From Burkholderiales bacterium RIFCSPLOWO2_12_FULL_65_40 (GTDB lineage: Bacteria > Pseudomonadota > Gammaproteobacteria > Burkholderiales > Burkholderiaceae_C), in contig MESL01000007.1 of assembly GCA_001770955.1 (NCBI GenBank), positions 191,114 to 255,113 on the forward strand: a stretch of DNA of 64,000 nt, written 5' to 3'. The position numbers and the translations under genes are program-made. Below the pieces are notes generated by a model that worked only from the letters and a program-made list of their open reading frames with translations, was not told where the DNA came from and ran no database searches. This document shows, in pieces, positions 45,794-55,650 of this stretch (within the stretch, counting starts at the first letter, position 1; every line of letters begins with the position of its first letter).

Positions 45794-47464
45794 ATGCTGA
45801 ACAACCTGCGGATTACCCTGCGTTTTGTCATTGTTCTCTGTCTGTTCTGGTTGTCGGGTGCGGTGGTGATCGGGGTCAGTTTCTGGGGGTTGTCGTCGGC
45901 GCGCGACAGTCTCAAGACCCTGCATGACGAGGCCATGCACCGGGCCTTGCTGGCGGACCAGTCGATCGACCTCACCGTGCAAAACCGTCTGCAAGTGCTG
46001 CTGGCCTTCCAGCATGCCCCTGAAAGCGTGCTGGCGAGCATCCACAGCCACCCCACCAACATGCATCTGGAGGCCATTGCCACCAATAGGGCGAAGGCCA
46101 ACGAGTTGCAAAAGGCGATGGAGCAGGGCATCACCGACCCCGAGGAAAAGAAGCTGCTGGACGCCACCCAGGCGCACCGGCAGGCTTGGCGCGCGAAGCT
46201 CGATGGGGTGACGGCCGCCATCGCGAAAGGGGACTTCAATCCCGAGATCATGGCCGGTTTCCTGGCGGCGGGGCGTGCGGAGGGCGAGGCCGTGGTCAAG
46301 TCCATGGCGGCTTTCCGGGACCACCAGGTCAAGCGTGCCAACGCGGCCTACCAGGACGCGCAGCAGCGCTACGAGATCGGTTTGTGGGTTTTTGCGCTGG
46401 CTACTTTCGTGCTCGGCCTGCCTGCCTCGCTGATGGCCTTGTTGCTGCTGACGCGCATGGTCAAGGGCTTTCGGACCGCCAACGCGGCAGTCTCTGCCAT
46501 TGGCGCCAGCGATCTCACGCACCGCATCGAATCCGAGGGCAAGGATGAAATCGGCGTCATGCTGGCCCAGATGGAAACCATGCGTGGCAACCTGCACCAT
46601 GTGATCGGGCAGGTGCACCATGGAGCCGACACGATCGCCGGGGCCTCCACGCAGGTGGCCGCCGGTACGCAGGACCTGGCCTCGCGCACCGAGCAGCAGG
46701 CCAGCGCGCTGGAGCAGACGGCGTCGGCCACCGAGCAGCTCTCGGGCACCGTGCAGCAGAACGCCGACAGTGCGGCGCAGGCCAGCAAGCTGGCGGCGTC
46801 GGCCACGGGTGTGGCACAGCGCGGCGGCACCGTGGTGGCGCAGGTGGTGGACACCATGGAGGCGATCAACACCTCGTCGCGCAAGATTGTGGACATCATC
46901 GGTGTGATCGACGGCATCGCCTTCCAGACCAACATCCTGGCGCTCAATGCCGCTGTGGAAGCGGCCCGCGCGGGTGAGCAGGGCCGGGGCTTTGCCGTGG
47001 TGGCGAGCGAGGTGCGCAGTCTGGCCGGGCGCAGCGCCGAGGCGGCCAAGGAAGTGAAGACGCTGATCTCCGACTCGGTCGCCAAGGTCGAGGTGGGCAG
47101 CGAGCAGGTGGCCCAGGCGGGTGCCACCATGCAGGAAATCGTGGCCGGCATCCAGCGCGTGGCCGACATCGTGGACGAAATCGCCTCGGCCAGCCGCGAG
47201 CAGTCGATGGGCCTGGGACAGATCAACCAGGCCGTGGCCCACCTCGATGGGGTGACCCAGCAGAACGCGGCACTGGTCGAAGAGACTTCGGCGGCGTCCA
47301 GCGCGCTGCAGGAGCAGGCGCGCCAGCTGGCCAGCCTGGCAGCGTCGTTCAAGCTGCAGCAAGGCGGTGGCTCGTGGGCTGCTCCGGCAGGCCGTGCTCC
47401 GGCGAACGTGCAGGCACAGGGGGCGCTGCAAGGCGCCGCACCCAAGGCGCTGGCGCAGCACTGA
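45794..47464 (+). CDS. methyl-accepting chemotaxis protein
   Basis: A 556-residue chemoreceptor. Helix one (about 8-28), a periplasmic sensor (about 30-185) and helix two (about 190-215) lead to HAMP and a cytoplasmic coiled coil with the invariant tip ([20 protein letters not shown]). Unlike the receptor at 14018 it has no long linker and no WESF-type tail; it ends [10 protein letters not shown]. The ATG at 45794 ([11 protein letters not shown]) is preferred; a TTG at 45782 is an alternative. The two receptors share long identical stretches in the signalling domain. The ligand is unknown. Confidence 0.93.
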   Translation: MLNNLRITLRFVIVLCLFWLSGAVVIGVSFWGLSSARDSLKTLHDEAMHRALLADQSIDLTVQNRLQVLLAFQHAPESVLASIHSHPTNMHLEAIATNRAKANELQKAMEQGITDPEEKKLLDATQAHRQAWRAKLDGVTAAIAKGDFNPEIMAGFLAAGRAEGEAVVKSMAAFRDHQVKRANAAYQDAQQRYEIGLWVFALATFVLGLPASLMALLLLTRMVKGFRTANAAVSAIGASDLTHRIESEGKDEIGVMLAQMETMRGNLHHVIGQVHHGADTIAGASTQVAAGTQDLASRTEQQASALEQTASATEQLSGTVQQNADSAAQASKLAASATGVAQRGGTVVAQVVDTMEAINTSSRKIVDIIGVIDGIAFQTNILALNAAVEAARAGEQGRGFAVVASEVRSLAGRSAEAAKEVKTLISDSVAKVEVGSEQVAQAGATMQEIVAGIQRVADIVDEIASASREQSMGLGQINQAVAHLDGVTQQNAALVEETSAASSALQEQARQLASLAASFKLQQGGGSWAAPAGRAPANVQAQGALQGAAPKALAQH

Positions 47465-47512
47465 CACCTCCGTGGCGGCAGGGTGCGCGTGTCCTGCCAG
47501 CTTGCGCCCTTA

Positions 47513-47542
47513 GAACGTGTTTACGATCTCGCAGGGGCCGCG
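47513..47542 (+). repeat. left 30-base inverted arm of the MITE-like element
   Basis: Begins gaacgtgtttacgatctcgc; its exact complement is split between 47750-47773 and 49171-49176. Confidence 0.8.
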
Positions 47543-47780
47543 CAGCGGTCTTTGCGGGATGGGATGCAAGGCGCGGGGCGCAGTGGATAGCTCGGCTATC
47601 CACAAGCGCCGCAACGCCGCAGATCGCCCGCAAAGACCACTGCCCAAAGGGTTGGAGCGAAATCGGGCGATTGGACGCCCCGGCTGCTTGCATGGGCACG
47701 AGCCCATGCGGCACATCCGACGCATCCACTCATCCCGATTGCGCTCCAACGCGGCCCCTGCGAGATCGTAAACCAATGGG

Positions 47781-47791
47781 ATGGACGCCCC
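47781..47791 (+). repeat. IS left subterminal inverted repeat
   Basis: The sequence atggacgcccc matches the complement of 49158-49168 perfectly. The core tggacgcccc also occurs by itself inside the host element at 47672-47681. Confidence 0.7.
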
Positions 47792-47865
47792 CGCCCTAAA
47801 CGGCATCGAAAGTGCCACAGTGGAGACGTTAGTTCTTCCACTTCAACCGAGCAGGAGCGTCCACC

Positions 47866-48903
47866 ATGAAGATTACAACCATTGGCATCGATTTGGCCAA
47901 GAATGTGTTTCAGGTCCACGGCGTGGATGAGCATGGCCGAGCCGCGTTCAACAAACCGCTCAAGCGCGAGCAGATGGTAGCCTTCTTCGTCAACCTGCCC
48001 CCGTGCCTTGTCGGTATGGAGGCCTGCGGCAGTGCGCATCATTGGGCGCGCAAGCTGCAGGCCATGGGCCACACCGTGCGCCTGATGGCCCCGCAATTCG
48101 TCAAACCCTACGTCAAGACCAACAAGAGCGATGCGGCCGATGCCCAGGCCATCTGCGAAGCCGTCACGCGCCCGAGCATGCGCTTCGTACCCATCAAGAA
48201 CGTGGAGCAGCAAGGCGTGCTGGCCTTGCACCGGGTGCGCCAGGGCTTTGTCAAGGCCCGCACCGCGCAGGCCAACCAGATCCGGGGCCTGCTGGCCGAG
48301 TTCGGGCTGATCGTCCCCCAGGGTATAGGGCACATCAGCGAGCGGGTGCCTGAGCTTATCGAGGATGCCTGCAACGAGCTGCCCGGCGCGTTTCGGCGCT
48401 TGGTGCAGCGTCTGCTCGAACACCTCAAAGAACTCGATCGCCAGGTGCAGGAACTGGAGGCACAAATTGTGGCTTGGCACCGCCAAAGCGACTTGAGCCG
48501 CAAGCTTGAACTAATCCCCGGTATTGGTCCCATCACGGCCTGCGCGCTGGTGGCCTCGCTGGGTGATGCCAAGAGCTTCAAGGATGGCAGGCAGGTGGCC
48601 GCCTGGCTGGGGCTGGTACCGCGCCAGCATTCCAGCGGGGGCAAGCAACATCTGCTGGGCATCAGCAAGCGCGGCGACACCTATCTGCGCACCCTGCTGA
48701 TCCACGGTGCGCGCTCGGTGATCTACCACGCCCAGAACAAAGCTGCGGACAATCCGCAGTGCTGCTGGATCAATAGTGTCGTGCAGCGGCGCAACAAGAA
48801 CGTGGCGGCGGCGGCACTGGCAAACAAGAATGCCCGCATCGTGTGGGCCTTGCTGGCGCACGAGCGCAGCTATGAGCCAGGCTACGTACGAGAACCGGCC
48901 TGA
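47866..48903 (+). CDS. IS110-family transposase
   Basis: A 345-residue DEDD-type transposase with a C-terminal serine domain. The N-terminal RuvC-like part shows TIGIDLAKNVFQVHG (Asp), VGMEACGSAHHWARKL (Glu) and SDAADAQAICEAV (Asp pair). The C-terminal part has LIPGIGPITACALVASLGD and RQHSSGGKQHLLGISKRGD, which contains the conserved catalytic serine region. Family enzymes are guided by an RNA made from the IS end. Length and motifs look intact, so the element may be active. A ribosome site (aggagcg) lies ahead of the ATG at 47866. Confidence 0.93.
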   Translation: MKITTIGIDLAKNVFQVHGVDEHGRAAFNKPLKREQMVAFFVNLPPCLVGMEACGSAHHWARKLQAMGHTVRLMAPQFVKPYVKTNKSDAADAQAICEAVTRPSMRFVPIKNVEQQGVLALHRVRQGFVKARTAQANQIRGLLAEFGLIVPQGIGHISERVPELIEDACNELPGAFRRLVQRLLEHLKELDRQVQELEAQIVAWHRQSDLSRKLELIPGIGPITACALVASLGDAKSFKDGRQVAAWLGLVPRQHSSGGKQHLLGISKRGDTYLRTLLIHGARSVIYHAQNKAADNPQCCWINSVVQRRNKNVAAAALANKNARIVWALLAHERSYEPGYVREPA

Positions 48904-49170
48904 GCCATAAAAACCGAGGCAGGAGCGAGGAGCAGGAGAAAACCACCGATTGCTCAAGCAATCATGAAGTGATGGCAAGACAGGTCAGACCGTGGTGGAT
49001 GCAATCCGATAAGAGCGTGGCACTTCGAGTGCGCTAAACCGATAGGACCTCCACCAGCGAATCCCATCAGGGACCGTGGCCCCGGCTACAGCAAGTCCGG
49101 ATATACGGGTGCAATCTTTACCTTCTTGGCAGCAGTGAGTGAGGGCTTGGCTTATTCGGGGCGTCCATAT
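48904..49170 (+). ncRNA. putative guide (seek/bridge) RNA region of the IS
   Basis: The 267 bases between the transposase stop and the IS right end hold no gene. In the IS1111 group the target-choosing RNA is encoded here. Short potential stems are visible (gtggcacttcgagtgc at about 49017-49032). The exact ends and target-binding loops are not determined. Confidence 0.45.
49158..49168 (+). repeat. IS right subterminal inverted repeat
   Basis: The sequence ggggcgtccat is the perfect complement of 47781-47791, near the right end of the IS. Confidence 0.7.
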
Positions 49171-49221
49171 ACGTTCTTACTTCCGATCGGGCCTGGCGCA
49201 GGCCCTACACTTGCGTCCTCC

Positions 49222-50277
49222 ATGGAAGAGCAGAAAACCCTGTTGGTGCTAGGCATCGAATCCTCGTGCGACGAAACCGGCGTGGCGCTGGTGCAGTCGC
49301 AAGGCACAGGCGTGCCCACGCTGCTGGCGCACGCCCTGCACAGCCAGATCGACATGCACCAGGCCTATGGCGGGGTGGTGCCCGAGCTGGCCAGCCGCGA
49401 CCATATCCGCCGCGTGCTGCCGTTGACCACGGCCGTGCTGGCCGAATCGGGCCGGTCACTCGCCGAGGTGGACGTGGTCGCCTACACGCGCGGTCCGGGT
49501 CTGGCCGGGGCGCTTTTGGTGGGCGCGGGCGTGGCCTGCGCACTCGGCGCGGCATTGGCCAAGCCGGTGCTGGGCGTGCACCACCTGGAAGGGCATCTGC
49601 TCTCGCCTTTCCTGAGTGCCGATCCACCGGAATTTCCCTTTGTCGCCCTGCTCGTATCGGGCGGTCACACCCAGCTCATGCGGGTGGATGGCGTGGGCCG
49701 CTACGAGCTGCTGGGCGAAACCATCGACGATGCGGCCGGCGAAGCCTTCGACAAGTCGGCCAAGCTCATGGGCTTGGGCTACCCCGGTGGCCCGGCTCTT
49801 TCGCGCCTAGCCACGCAAGGTGATCCGGCGGCCTTCAAGCTGCCGCGCCCGCTGATGCACAGCGGCAACCTCGATTTTTCATTTGCCGGGCTGAAAACGG
49901 CGGTGCTGACCCAGGCGCGCAAGCTGGGCGGCGACTTGGAGGCGCGCAAGGCCGACCTGGCCGCGAGCACGCAGGCGGCCATCGTCGAGGTGCTGGTGAA
50001 GAAGTCGCTGACCGCGCTGAAGGAGACGGGGCTCCAGCGCATCGTCGTGGCCGGTGGCGTGGGCGCCAACCGCCAGCTGCGCGAGCAGCTCGATGCCGCC
50101 TGCGCCAAGCTGCGCGTACGCGTGCACTACCCCGAGCTGCACCTGTGCACCGACAACGGCGCCATGATTGCCATGGCCGCAGCCATGCGCCTGCAGTCGG
50201 GCCAGCAGCAGGCCCGATTCGACTACGCCTTCGACGTCAAGCCGCGCTGGCCGCTGAACGCAATCCAGGGCACGTAA
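49222..50277 (+). CDS. tsaD: tRNA N6-threonylcarbamoyladenosine transferase TsaD
   Basis: A 351-residue essential enzyme that transfers the threonylcarbamoyl group to A37 of ANN-reading tRNAs. Diagnostic blocks: [14 protein letters not shown] at the N-terminus, the metal-binding [10 protein letters not shown] (about 115), [10 protein letters not shown] and [15 protein letters not shown]. Length is normal. The ATG at 49222 ([14 protein letters not shown]) is chosen; the frame stays open to 49126 inside the IS end, but those residues are not family-like. The IS right end lies only 51 bases upstream, so the native promoter may have been displaced. Converges with lspA, with 20 bases between. Confidence 0.95.
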   Translation: MEEQKTLLVLGIESSCDETGVALVQSQGTGVPTLLAHALHSQIDMHQAYGGVVPELASRDHIRRVLPLTTAVLAESGRSLAEVDVVAYTRGPGLAGALLVGAGVACALGAALAKPVLGVHHLEGHLLSPFLSADPPEFPFVALLVSGGHTQLMRVDGVGRYELLGETIDDAAGEAFDKSAKLMGLGYPGGPALSRLATQGDPAAFKLPRPLMHSGNLDFSFAGLKTAVLTQARKLGGDLEARKADLAASTQAAIVEVLVKKSLTALKETGLQRIVVAGGVGANRQLREQLDAACAKLRVRVHYPELHLCTDNGAMIAMAAAMRLQSGQQQARFDYAFDVKPRWPLNAIQGT

Positions 50278-50297
50278 GCAGGCGCGGCCCAGGGGTG

Positions 50298-50813
50298 TTA
50301 CGTCTTCCTTACCCTGAGCAGCTCGTCGAGGATCAGACAGGCCGCACCCACGCTGATCCCCGCATCAGCAATGTTGAACGCCGGAAAATGCCCTCCGTGG
50401 AACATGCCGTTCAGGAAGGCCCAGTGGAAGTCAAGAAAATCGACCACGTAGCCGTGCAACAGCCGGTCCACCACGTTGCCCACGGCGCCGCCCAGGATGC
50501 TGGCGAGCGAGAACGCGAACAGTTTTTGCTCCGGGTGCTGGCGCAGTTGCCAGACGATGAACAGCGTAGCCGCCACGCCAATGCCGGTGAAGAACCAGCG
50601 CTGCCAGCCCCCGGCGTTGGCCAGGAAGGAAAAGGCCGCGCCGGTGTTGTGCGCGCGCACGATGTTGAAGAAGCTGGTGACGTAGGTGGCGTCACCGAGC
50701 TGGTAGTAGCCCAGGATCAGCGTCTTGGTGAACTGGTCGGCGATCAGGATCAACAGCGCCCACGCCAGCCAGGGCCAGATGCTGGCGCGGTGGCCCATCG
50801 TGGTGCGGGCCAT
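50298..50813 (-). CDS. lspA: lipoprotein signal peptidase
   Basis: A 171-residue inner-membrane aspartyl protease that removes signal peptides from prolipoproteins. Four hydrophobic helices are visible. The catalytic aspartates are in [16 protein letters not shown] and [11 protein letters not shown], and the [10 protein letters not shown] block is conserved. The ATG at 50813 follows the ileS stop codon without spacing, so it is the last gene of ribF-ileS-lspA. Its products feed the Lol system encoded at 21396-23385. Confidence 0.95.
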   Translation of the reverse strand: MARTTMGHRASIWPWLAWALLILIADQFTKTLILGYYQLGDATYVTSFFNIVRAHNTGAAFSFLANAGGWQRWFFTGIGVAATLFIVWQLRQHPEQKLFAFSLASILGGAVGNVVDRLLHGYVVDFLDFHWAFLNGMFHGGHFPAFNIADAGISVGAACLILDELLRVRKT

Positions 50814-53648
50814 TCAGGCGCTCACCCGGTTTTCACCGGCGCCGTACAGGTTGCTCGTGCAGCGGCTGCACAGCGTGGGGTGCTGTGTGTCGTGGCCCAC
50901 ATCTGCCCGGTAGTGCCAGCAGCGCTCGCATTTGGCATCAGAACTGGCTTTGACGCTTATCTGAAGTGCGTCACCAGCTATTAATTCAATAGCGGAAGTG
51001 ATGAAAACGAACTTCAAATCGTCACCCAGACTTGCCAGCAGCGCATGGTCTTCGGGCGCTGCGGTCAGCCTCACACCGGCCTGCAGCGACGAGCCCACCT
51101 GGCCGGCGGCGCGCAGGGCCTCGATCTCCTTGTTCACCAGGTCGCGCAGGGCGCGCAGGCGCTCCCACTTGGTCTGCAGGCCCTCGTCGCCCGTGGGAAT
51201 GGTGCCGTAGGTTTCGAGGAAGATGGATTCGGAACTGCCGAACACCTTCCAGGCCTCCTCGGCCGTGAACGAGAGGAAGGGCGCCATCCAGCGCAGCATG
51301 GCGTGCGTGATCTGGTGCAGCGCGGTCTGCGCGCTGCGGCGTGCCAGGCTCTTGGGGGCCGTGGTGTAGAGGCGGTCCTTGAGCACGTCGAGGTAAAAGC
51401 CCCCCAGGTCTTCCGAGCAGTAGAGCTGCAGCTTGGCGACCACGGGGTGGAACTCGTACACCTTGTAGTGCGCCAGCACCTCCTGCTGGAACTGCGCCGC
51501 GCGCGTGAGCGCGTAGCGGTCGATCTCCAGCATCTGCTCGAACGGCACGGCGTCCTTCGCGGGGTCGAAGTCGCTCACGTTGGCCAGCAGGAAGCGCAGC
51601 GTGTTGCGGATGCGGCGGTAGGCGTCCACCACGCGCGCGAGGATCTTGTCGTCGATGGCCAGGTCGCCCGAGTAGTCGGTGGCGGCGCACCACAGGCGGA
51701 TGATCTCGGCGCCCATCTTGTTGCTCACCTCCTGCGGCGAGACGGTGTTGCCCACCGACTTGCTCATCTTCTTGCCCTGGCCGTCCACCGTGAAGCCGTG
51801 CGTGAGCAGGCCGCGGTAGGGCGCGCGGTCGAAGATGGCGCTGGCCAGCAGCAGCGAGCTGTGGAACCAGCCGCGGTGCTGGTCATGGCCTTCGAGGTAG
51901 AGGTCGGCCTCGGGGCCGCTGTCGTGGTGCATGCCGGCGTGCGTGCCGCGCATCACGTGCCAGAAAGTGGAGCCGGAGTCGAACCACACTTCCAGGATGT
52001 CGGTGCTCTTGGTGTAGTGCTCGGCGTCCTGCGCGCCCAGGATCTCTTCGGGCGTCACGCGGCTCCAGGCCTCGATGCCGCCTTGCTCGACGATGGAAGC
52101 CGCCTGGTCCATGATTTCCATGGTGCGCGGGTGCAGCTCGCCCGAATCCTTGTGCAGGAAGAAGGGCAAGGGCACGCCCCAGCTGCGCTGGCGCGAGATG
52201 CACCAGTCGGGCCGGCCGGCGATCATGTCGCGCAGGCGGGCCTTGCCGTTCTCGGGGTAGAAGTGCGTCTGCTCGATGGCAGCCAGGGCCGTCTGGCGCA
52301 GCGTGCCGGGGGCCTTGTCCTGGGTGAACACGCCCTCGCCCTCGTCCATGCGCACGAACCACTGGGCCGCGGCGCGGTAGATCACGGGCGTCTTGTGGCG
52401 CCAGCAGTGCGGGTAGCTGTGCGTGATGGTGGTGGTGCCCATCAGGCGGCCGGCGGCCTGCAGCGTCTCGATGATGACGGGGCAGGCTTTCCAGATGTTC
52501 ATGCCGCCGAACAGGGCCAGGGTGTCGTCGTAGCGGCCGTTGCCCAGCACGGGGTTGAGGATGTCGTCGTACTTCACGCCGTGCGCCACGCAGGAGTTGA
52601 AGTCTTCCACGCCGTAGGCGGGCGAGGAGTGCACGATACCCGTGCCGTCGCTGGCCGTGGCGTAGTCGGCCAGGTACACGGGCGAGAGGCGGCGGTAGCC
52701 CTCGTGCACATCGTGCAGCGGGTGCTCGAACTCGATGCCAGCGAGCTTTTCGCCCTGGGCCACGGCCAGCACCTGGCCCTGCAGGCCCCAGCGCGCCATG
52801 CAGTCATCGACCAGTGTGGCGGCCATGACGAACAGGCCGCGCTCGGTATCCACCAGCGCGTAGGGCAGCTCGGGGTTGAGGTTGAGCGCCTGGTTGGCGG
52901 GGATGGTCCAGGCGGTCGTGGTCCAGATGACGGCGAAGGCGTCCTTCTCCAGCGCGGCCAGGCCGAAGGCGGCGGCGAGCTTGGACGGGTCATGGGCCTT
53001 GAAGGCGACGTCTAGCGTCTGGCTCTTCTTGTCCTGGTACTCGATCTCGAACTCGGCCAGCGACGAGCCGCAGTCGAAGCACCAGTACACGGGCTTGAGG
53101 CCGCGGTACACGTAGCCGCGCTCCATCACGCGCTTCAAGGCGCGCAGCTCGCCCGCCTCGCTGGCGTAGTTCATGGTCTTGTAGGGGTTGTCCCATTCGC
53201 CGAGCACGCCCAGGCGCTTGAAGTCCTCCATCTGCTGGGCGATCTGCTCGGTGGCAAAGGCGCGGCCCCGGGCCTGCATCTCGTCGCGCGGCAGGTTGCG
53301 GCCGTGGAGCTTTTCGATGGCGTTCTCGATCGGCAGGCCGTGGCAGTCCCAGCCGGGCACGTAGAGTGCGTCGAAGCCTTCGAGCTGGCGTGCCTTGGTG
53401 ATCATGTCCTTGAGGATCTTGTTCACCGCGTGGCCGATGTGGATCTGGCCGTTGGCGTAGGGCGGGCCGTCGTGCAGGATGAACTTGGGCGCGCCGCAGC
53501 GCGCGTCGCGCAGCTTCTTGTAGATGCCTTTCTCGTCCCATTCCTTGACCCAGCCGGGCTCGCGCTTGGGCAGGTCTCCGCGCATGGGGAAGGGCGTGTC
53601 GGGCAGATTCAGGGTGCTGCGGTAGTCGGGGGTCTTGGTGTCGGACAT
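50814..53648 (-). CDS. ileS: isoleucyl-tRNA synthetase
   Basis: A 944-residue class I synthetase charging tRNA-Ile with editing of valine. The HIGH motif is in [15 protein letters not shown] (about 60-74), KMSKS in [12 protein letters not shown] (about 625) and the C-terminal zinc motif is CERCWHY with a second CSRC. Length is normal. A family A repeat (50945-50994) supplies about 17 residues ([20 protein letters not shown] region) just before the zinc motif, which is unusual for an essential enzyme. ribF is upstream and lspA directly downstream. Confidence 0.96.
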   Translation of the reverse strand: MSDTKTPDYRSTLNLPDTPFPMRGDLPKREPGWVKEWDEKGIYKKLRDARCGAPKFILHDGPPYANGQIHIGHAVNKILKDMITKARQLEGFDALYVPGWDCHGLPIENAIEKLHGRNLPRDEMQARGRAFATEQIAQQMEDFKRLGVLGEWDNPYKTMNYASEAGELRALKRVMERGYVYRGLKPVYWCFDCGSSLAEFEIEYQDKKSQTLDVAFKAHDPSKLAAAFGLAALEKDAFAVIWTTTAWTIPANQALNLNPELPYALVDTERGLFVMAATLVDDCMARWGLQGQVLAVAQGEKLAGIEFEHPLHDVHEGYRRLSPVYLADYATASDGTGIVHSSPAYGVEDFNSCVAHGVKYDDILNPVLGNGRYDDTLALFGGMNIWKACPVIIETLQAAGRLMGTTTITHSYPHCWRHKTPVIYRAAAQWFVRMDEGEGVFTQDKAPGTLRQTALAAIEQTHFYPENGKARLRDMIAGRPDWCISRQRSWGVPLPFFLHKDSGELHPRTMEIMDQAASIVEQGGIEAWSRVTPEEILGAQDAEHYTKSTDILEVWFDSGSTFWHVMRGTHAGMHHDSGPEADLYLEGHDQHRGWFHSSLLLASAIFDRAPYRGLLTHGFTVDGQGKKMSKSVGNTVSPQEVSNKMGAEIIRLWCAATDYSGDLAIDDKILARVVDAYRRIRNTLRFLLANVSDFDPAKDAVPFEQMLEIDRYALTRAAQFQQEVLAHYKVYEFHPVVAKLQLYCSEDLGGFYLDVLKDRLYTTAPKSLARRSAQTALHQITHAMLRWMAPFLSFTAEEAWKVFGSSESIFLETYGTIPTGDEGLQTKWERLRALRDLVNKEIEALRAAGQVGSSLQAGVRLTAAPEDHALLASLGDDLKFVFITSAIELIAGDALQISVKASSDAKCERCWHYRADVGHDTQHPTLCSRCTSNLYGAGENRVSA
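50945..50994 (+). repeat. family A repeat inside ileS
   Basis: On the plus strand it reads ctttgacgcttatctgaagt then gcgtcaccagctattaattcaatagc. It is read in frame by ileS on the minus strand. Confidence 0.65.
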
Positions 53649-53663
53649 GGCGAAGGGGTTCGG

Positions 53664-53756
53664 GGGCTCGACAAGCTCGGCCCGGGCGCGTTGGCGGCCC
53701 GGGAGGGGCGGTGGGTGGGGTGTCGGCGGTCTGCCTGCCTGAGCCTGTCGAAGGCG
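53664..53756. repeat. REP-like inverted pair between ileS and ribF
   Basis: Two imperfect complementary blocks, gctcgacaagctcggcc (53666-53682) and gcctgagcctgtcgaagg (53737-53754), face each other across about 55 GC-rich bases. The core ttcgacaagctcag-like sequence is a common extragenic palindrome in proteobacteria. It lies in the 126-base leader of ileS. Confidence 0.55.
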
Positions 53757-53774
53757 GCGGGCGGTGCCAACGCG

Positions 53775-54809
53775 TCAAATTCGGTCGCGCGTGGTCTGGC
53801 GGCGCGTTTCGGCGTGGGCGGCAAACCAGGCGCGCGCGTCGGCACAGTCCTTCGCGATGCCTTGGGTGAGGGCATCCAGGCTGTCGTACCGGAGTTCGTC
53901 GTGCAGTTTGTGCAGCAGTTCCACGCGGATGATTTTACCGTAGGCCCCTTCCGCGCCCAGATGCTGCGGCCATTCGAGGCAATGGGTCTCGAGCAGCACG
54001 CGGCCACCATTCACATCGCGTGGGTCCAGCGACGGGCGTATGCCCAGGTTGGCCACACCGGGCAGCGGCACATCGTGCAGGCCATGGACCCAGACGGCAA
54101 AGATGCCGCTGGCCGCAGGCTTCCAGTGTTTGAAGCGCAGGTTCAGGGTGCGAAAACCATCGTCCGCGTCTTCGGCACTGGCGCCCAGCGCCCGCCCGAG
54201 CTTGCGTCCGTGCACCACATGGCCCGAGATGGCGTAAGGGCGCCCGAGCAGCTGCGCCGCGTCCTGCATGCGCCCGGCACCCAGGGCCGCACGCACCTCG
54301 GAGCTGGAAACGCGCAAGCCATGCACCTCATAGCTCATCATGCGCGCCACATCAAAACCCTGCTGTGCTCCCGCCGCGTCGAGCATGGCGTAATCGCCCG
54401 CGCGCTGGCGGCCGAAGCGGAAATCGTCGCCCACCAGCACGTAACGTGCGCCCAGGCCGCGTACCAGCACCTCGTCGATGAATTCCTGCGGTGACTGCGA
54501 GGCCAGCCGGGCGTCAAACGGCAGCACCACGGCCTGCTGCACTCCGTAGCGCGCCAGCTCCGAGAGCTTGTCGCGCAGCGTGCCGATGCGCGCGGGCGCC
54601 AGTTCGGGTTTGTTCAGGGCACCGGCGAAGTAGTCGCGCGGATGGGGCTCGAAGGTGAGCGCGCAGCTTTGCACGCCACGCTGCGCCGCTTCGCCGTTGA
54701 GTAGCGCCAGCATGGCCTGGTGGCCCCGGTGCACACCGTCGAAATTGCCGATCGTCAGCGCGCAGGCGGGGGCAATCCCGGGATGGCGAAAACCGCGAAA
54801 GATCTTCAT
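53775..54809 (-). CDS. ribF: bifunctional riboflavin kinase / FAD synthetase
   Basis: A 344-residue enzyme making FMN and FAD from riboflavin. The N-terminal FAD synthetase domain shows LTIGNFDGVHRGHQAML and FRFGRQRAGD. The kinase domain (about 185-315) shows PYAISGHVVHGRKLGR and GVANLGIRPS. Length is normal. The ATG at 54809 (MKIFRGFRHPGIAPACA) fits the family. First gene of ribF-ileS-lspA. A weak family A-like half (gttatctttttaatagc) lies immediately upstream, at 54815-54831. Confidence 0.95.
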   Translation of the reverse strand: MKIFRGFRHPGIAPACALTIGNFDGVHRGHQAMLALLNGEAAQRGVQSCALTFEPHPRDYFAGALNKPELAPARIGTLRDKLSELARYGVQQAVVLPFDARLASQSPQEFIDEVLVRGLGARYVLVGDDFRFGRQRAGDYAMLDAAGAQQGFDVARMMSYEVHGLRVSSSEVRAALGAGRMQDAAQLLGRPYAISGHVVHGRKLGRALGASAEDADDGFRTLNLRFKHWKPAASGIFAVWVHGLHDVPLPGVANLGIRPSLDPRDVNGGRVLLETHCLEWPQHLGAEGAYGKIIRVELLHKLHDELRYDSLDALTQGIAKDCADARAWFAAHAETRRQTTRDRI

Positions 54810-54983
54810 GGAGCGTTATCTTTTTAATAGCGCCTTGCGCAGGGCCACCAAGCGCAGGACATCGATTGGACTTGAAATGAGCGTATATTGTGACGCAGCC
54901 GCTCCTGGCCGCACTGCGCGCAGGTCTGGCACCCGACATCTGCATCCATTCCTTGCTGGCTTTGTTGTTCGAGGAGGCGCGTT

Positions 54984-55541
54984 GTGAAGGTCTTGAAGCT
55001 ATCGGCCCAGGGCTTGCCCCAGTCGTGGATCTCGCTGGAACAGGCGGTGATCCACTACGCTGCGGGCGAGGTGCGCTGGGAGTCCGGCGGGGAAATCGCC
55101 GTCTTCCACGGCGGCCACAACGCAGTGACGGGGCAGCAGTCGGTGATCGCCGTCAACAGCATCATCGGCACCAAGGGCGTGCCGGCCATCAACCCCTTCG
55201 ATCTCAAGCCGGGCCTGACCAACGCCAAGCTGTTCGCCCGTGACCGCAACATCTGCGCCTACTGCGGCGCCCATTTCCACGAGGAAAGCCTCACGCGCGA
55301 GCACATCGTGCCGTTTGCCAAGGGCGGGCAGGACCACTGGATGAACGTGGTCACCGCCTGCCGCCCCTGCAACCACCGCAAGGGCCCGCGCACGCCCGAG
55401 CAGGCCCACATGCCGCTGCTCTACACCCCCTATGTGCCCAGCCTGTGGGAAGACTTCATCCTGCGCAACCGCCGCATCCTGGCGGACCAGATGGAGTTCC
55501 TGATGGCGCATGTGCCGAGGTCGTCGCGGCTACTGGTGTGA
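54984..55541 (+). CDS. HNH endonuclease family protein
   Basis: A 185-residue protein with a clear HNH nuclease domain: ICAYCGAHFHEESLTREHIV followed by PFAKGG and VVTACRPCNHRKG, so two CxxC pairs bind a structural zinc and the His/Asn residues form the catalytic site. The N-terminal 80 residues are of unknown role. Such stand-alone proteins are widespread in betaproteobacteria, and their targets are unknown. The start is GTG at 54984 with a strong ribosome site (gaggagg). Divergent from ribF. A shared two-way terminator (55651-55682) separates it from the next gene. Confidence 0.85.
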   Translation: MKVLKLSAQGLPQSWISLEQAVIHYAAGEVRWESGGEIAVFHGGHNAVTGQQSVIAVNSIIGTKGVPAINPFDLKPGLTNAKLFARDRNICAYCGAHFHEESLTREHIVPFAKGGQDHWMNVVTACRPCNHRKGPRTPEQAHMPLLYTPYVPSLWEDFILRNRRILADQMEFLMAHVPRSSRLLV

Positions 55542-55650
55542 GGGCTTTGCGAATCTTCTGCCCTCGTTGCTGCCCGCGAACTACCGGCTGATCTGACGCG
55601 AAGCACAGGCGGGGCCACGCCGCGCGGCTACAACGATAGTTCTCGTGAAA

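Larger units (their letters stand above)
47774..49170 (+). mobile_element. IS110-family (IS1111 group) insertion sequence
   Basis: A 1397-base IS with one transposase gene. Its ends are set by the interrupted inverted arm of the host element. Subterminal inverted repeats are atggacgcccc (47781-47791) and ggggcgtccat (49158-49168), lying 7 bases from the left end and 2 from the right end, an offset typical of the IS1111 group. The IS itself generates no target duplication, also as in this group. The right non-coding end (about 265 bases) is longer than the left, where IS1111 members encode their guide RNA. Confidence 0.85.
47513..49176. mobile_element. MITE-like palindromic element, split by an IS
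   Basis: A non-coding element with 30-base perfect terminal inverted repeats: the left arm is 47513-47542 (begins gaacgtgtttacgatctc), and the right arm is 47750-47773 continued at 49171-49176 on the far side of the IS. Joined, it is about 267 bases long. A direct TTA flanks it on both sides (47510-47512 and 49177-49179), suggesting a 3-base target duplication. Internal hairpins include gtggatag/ctatccac (47583-47603) and a pair around ttggagcg/cgctccaa. No gene is encoded by the element itself. Confidence 0.65.
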
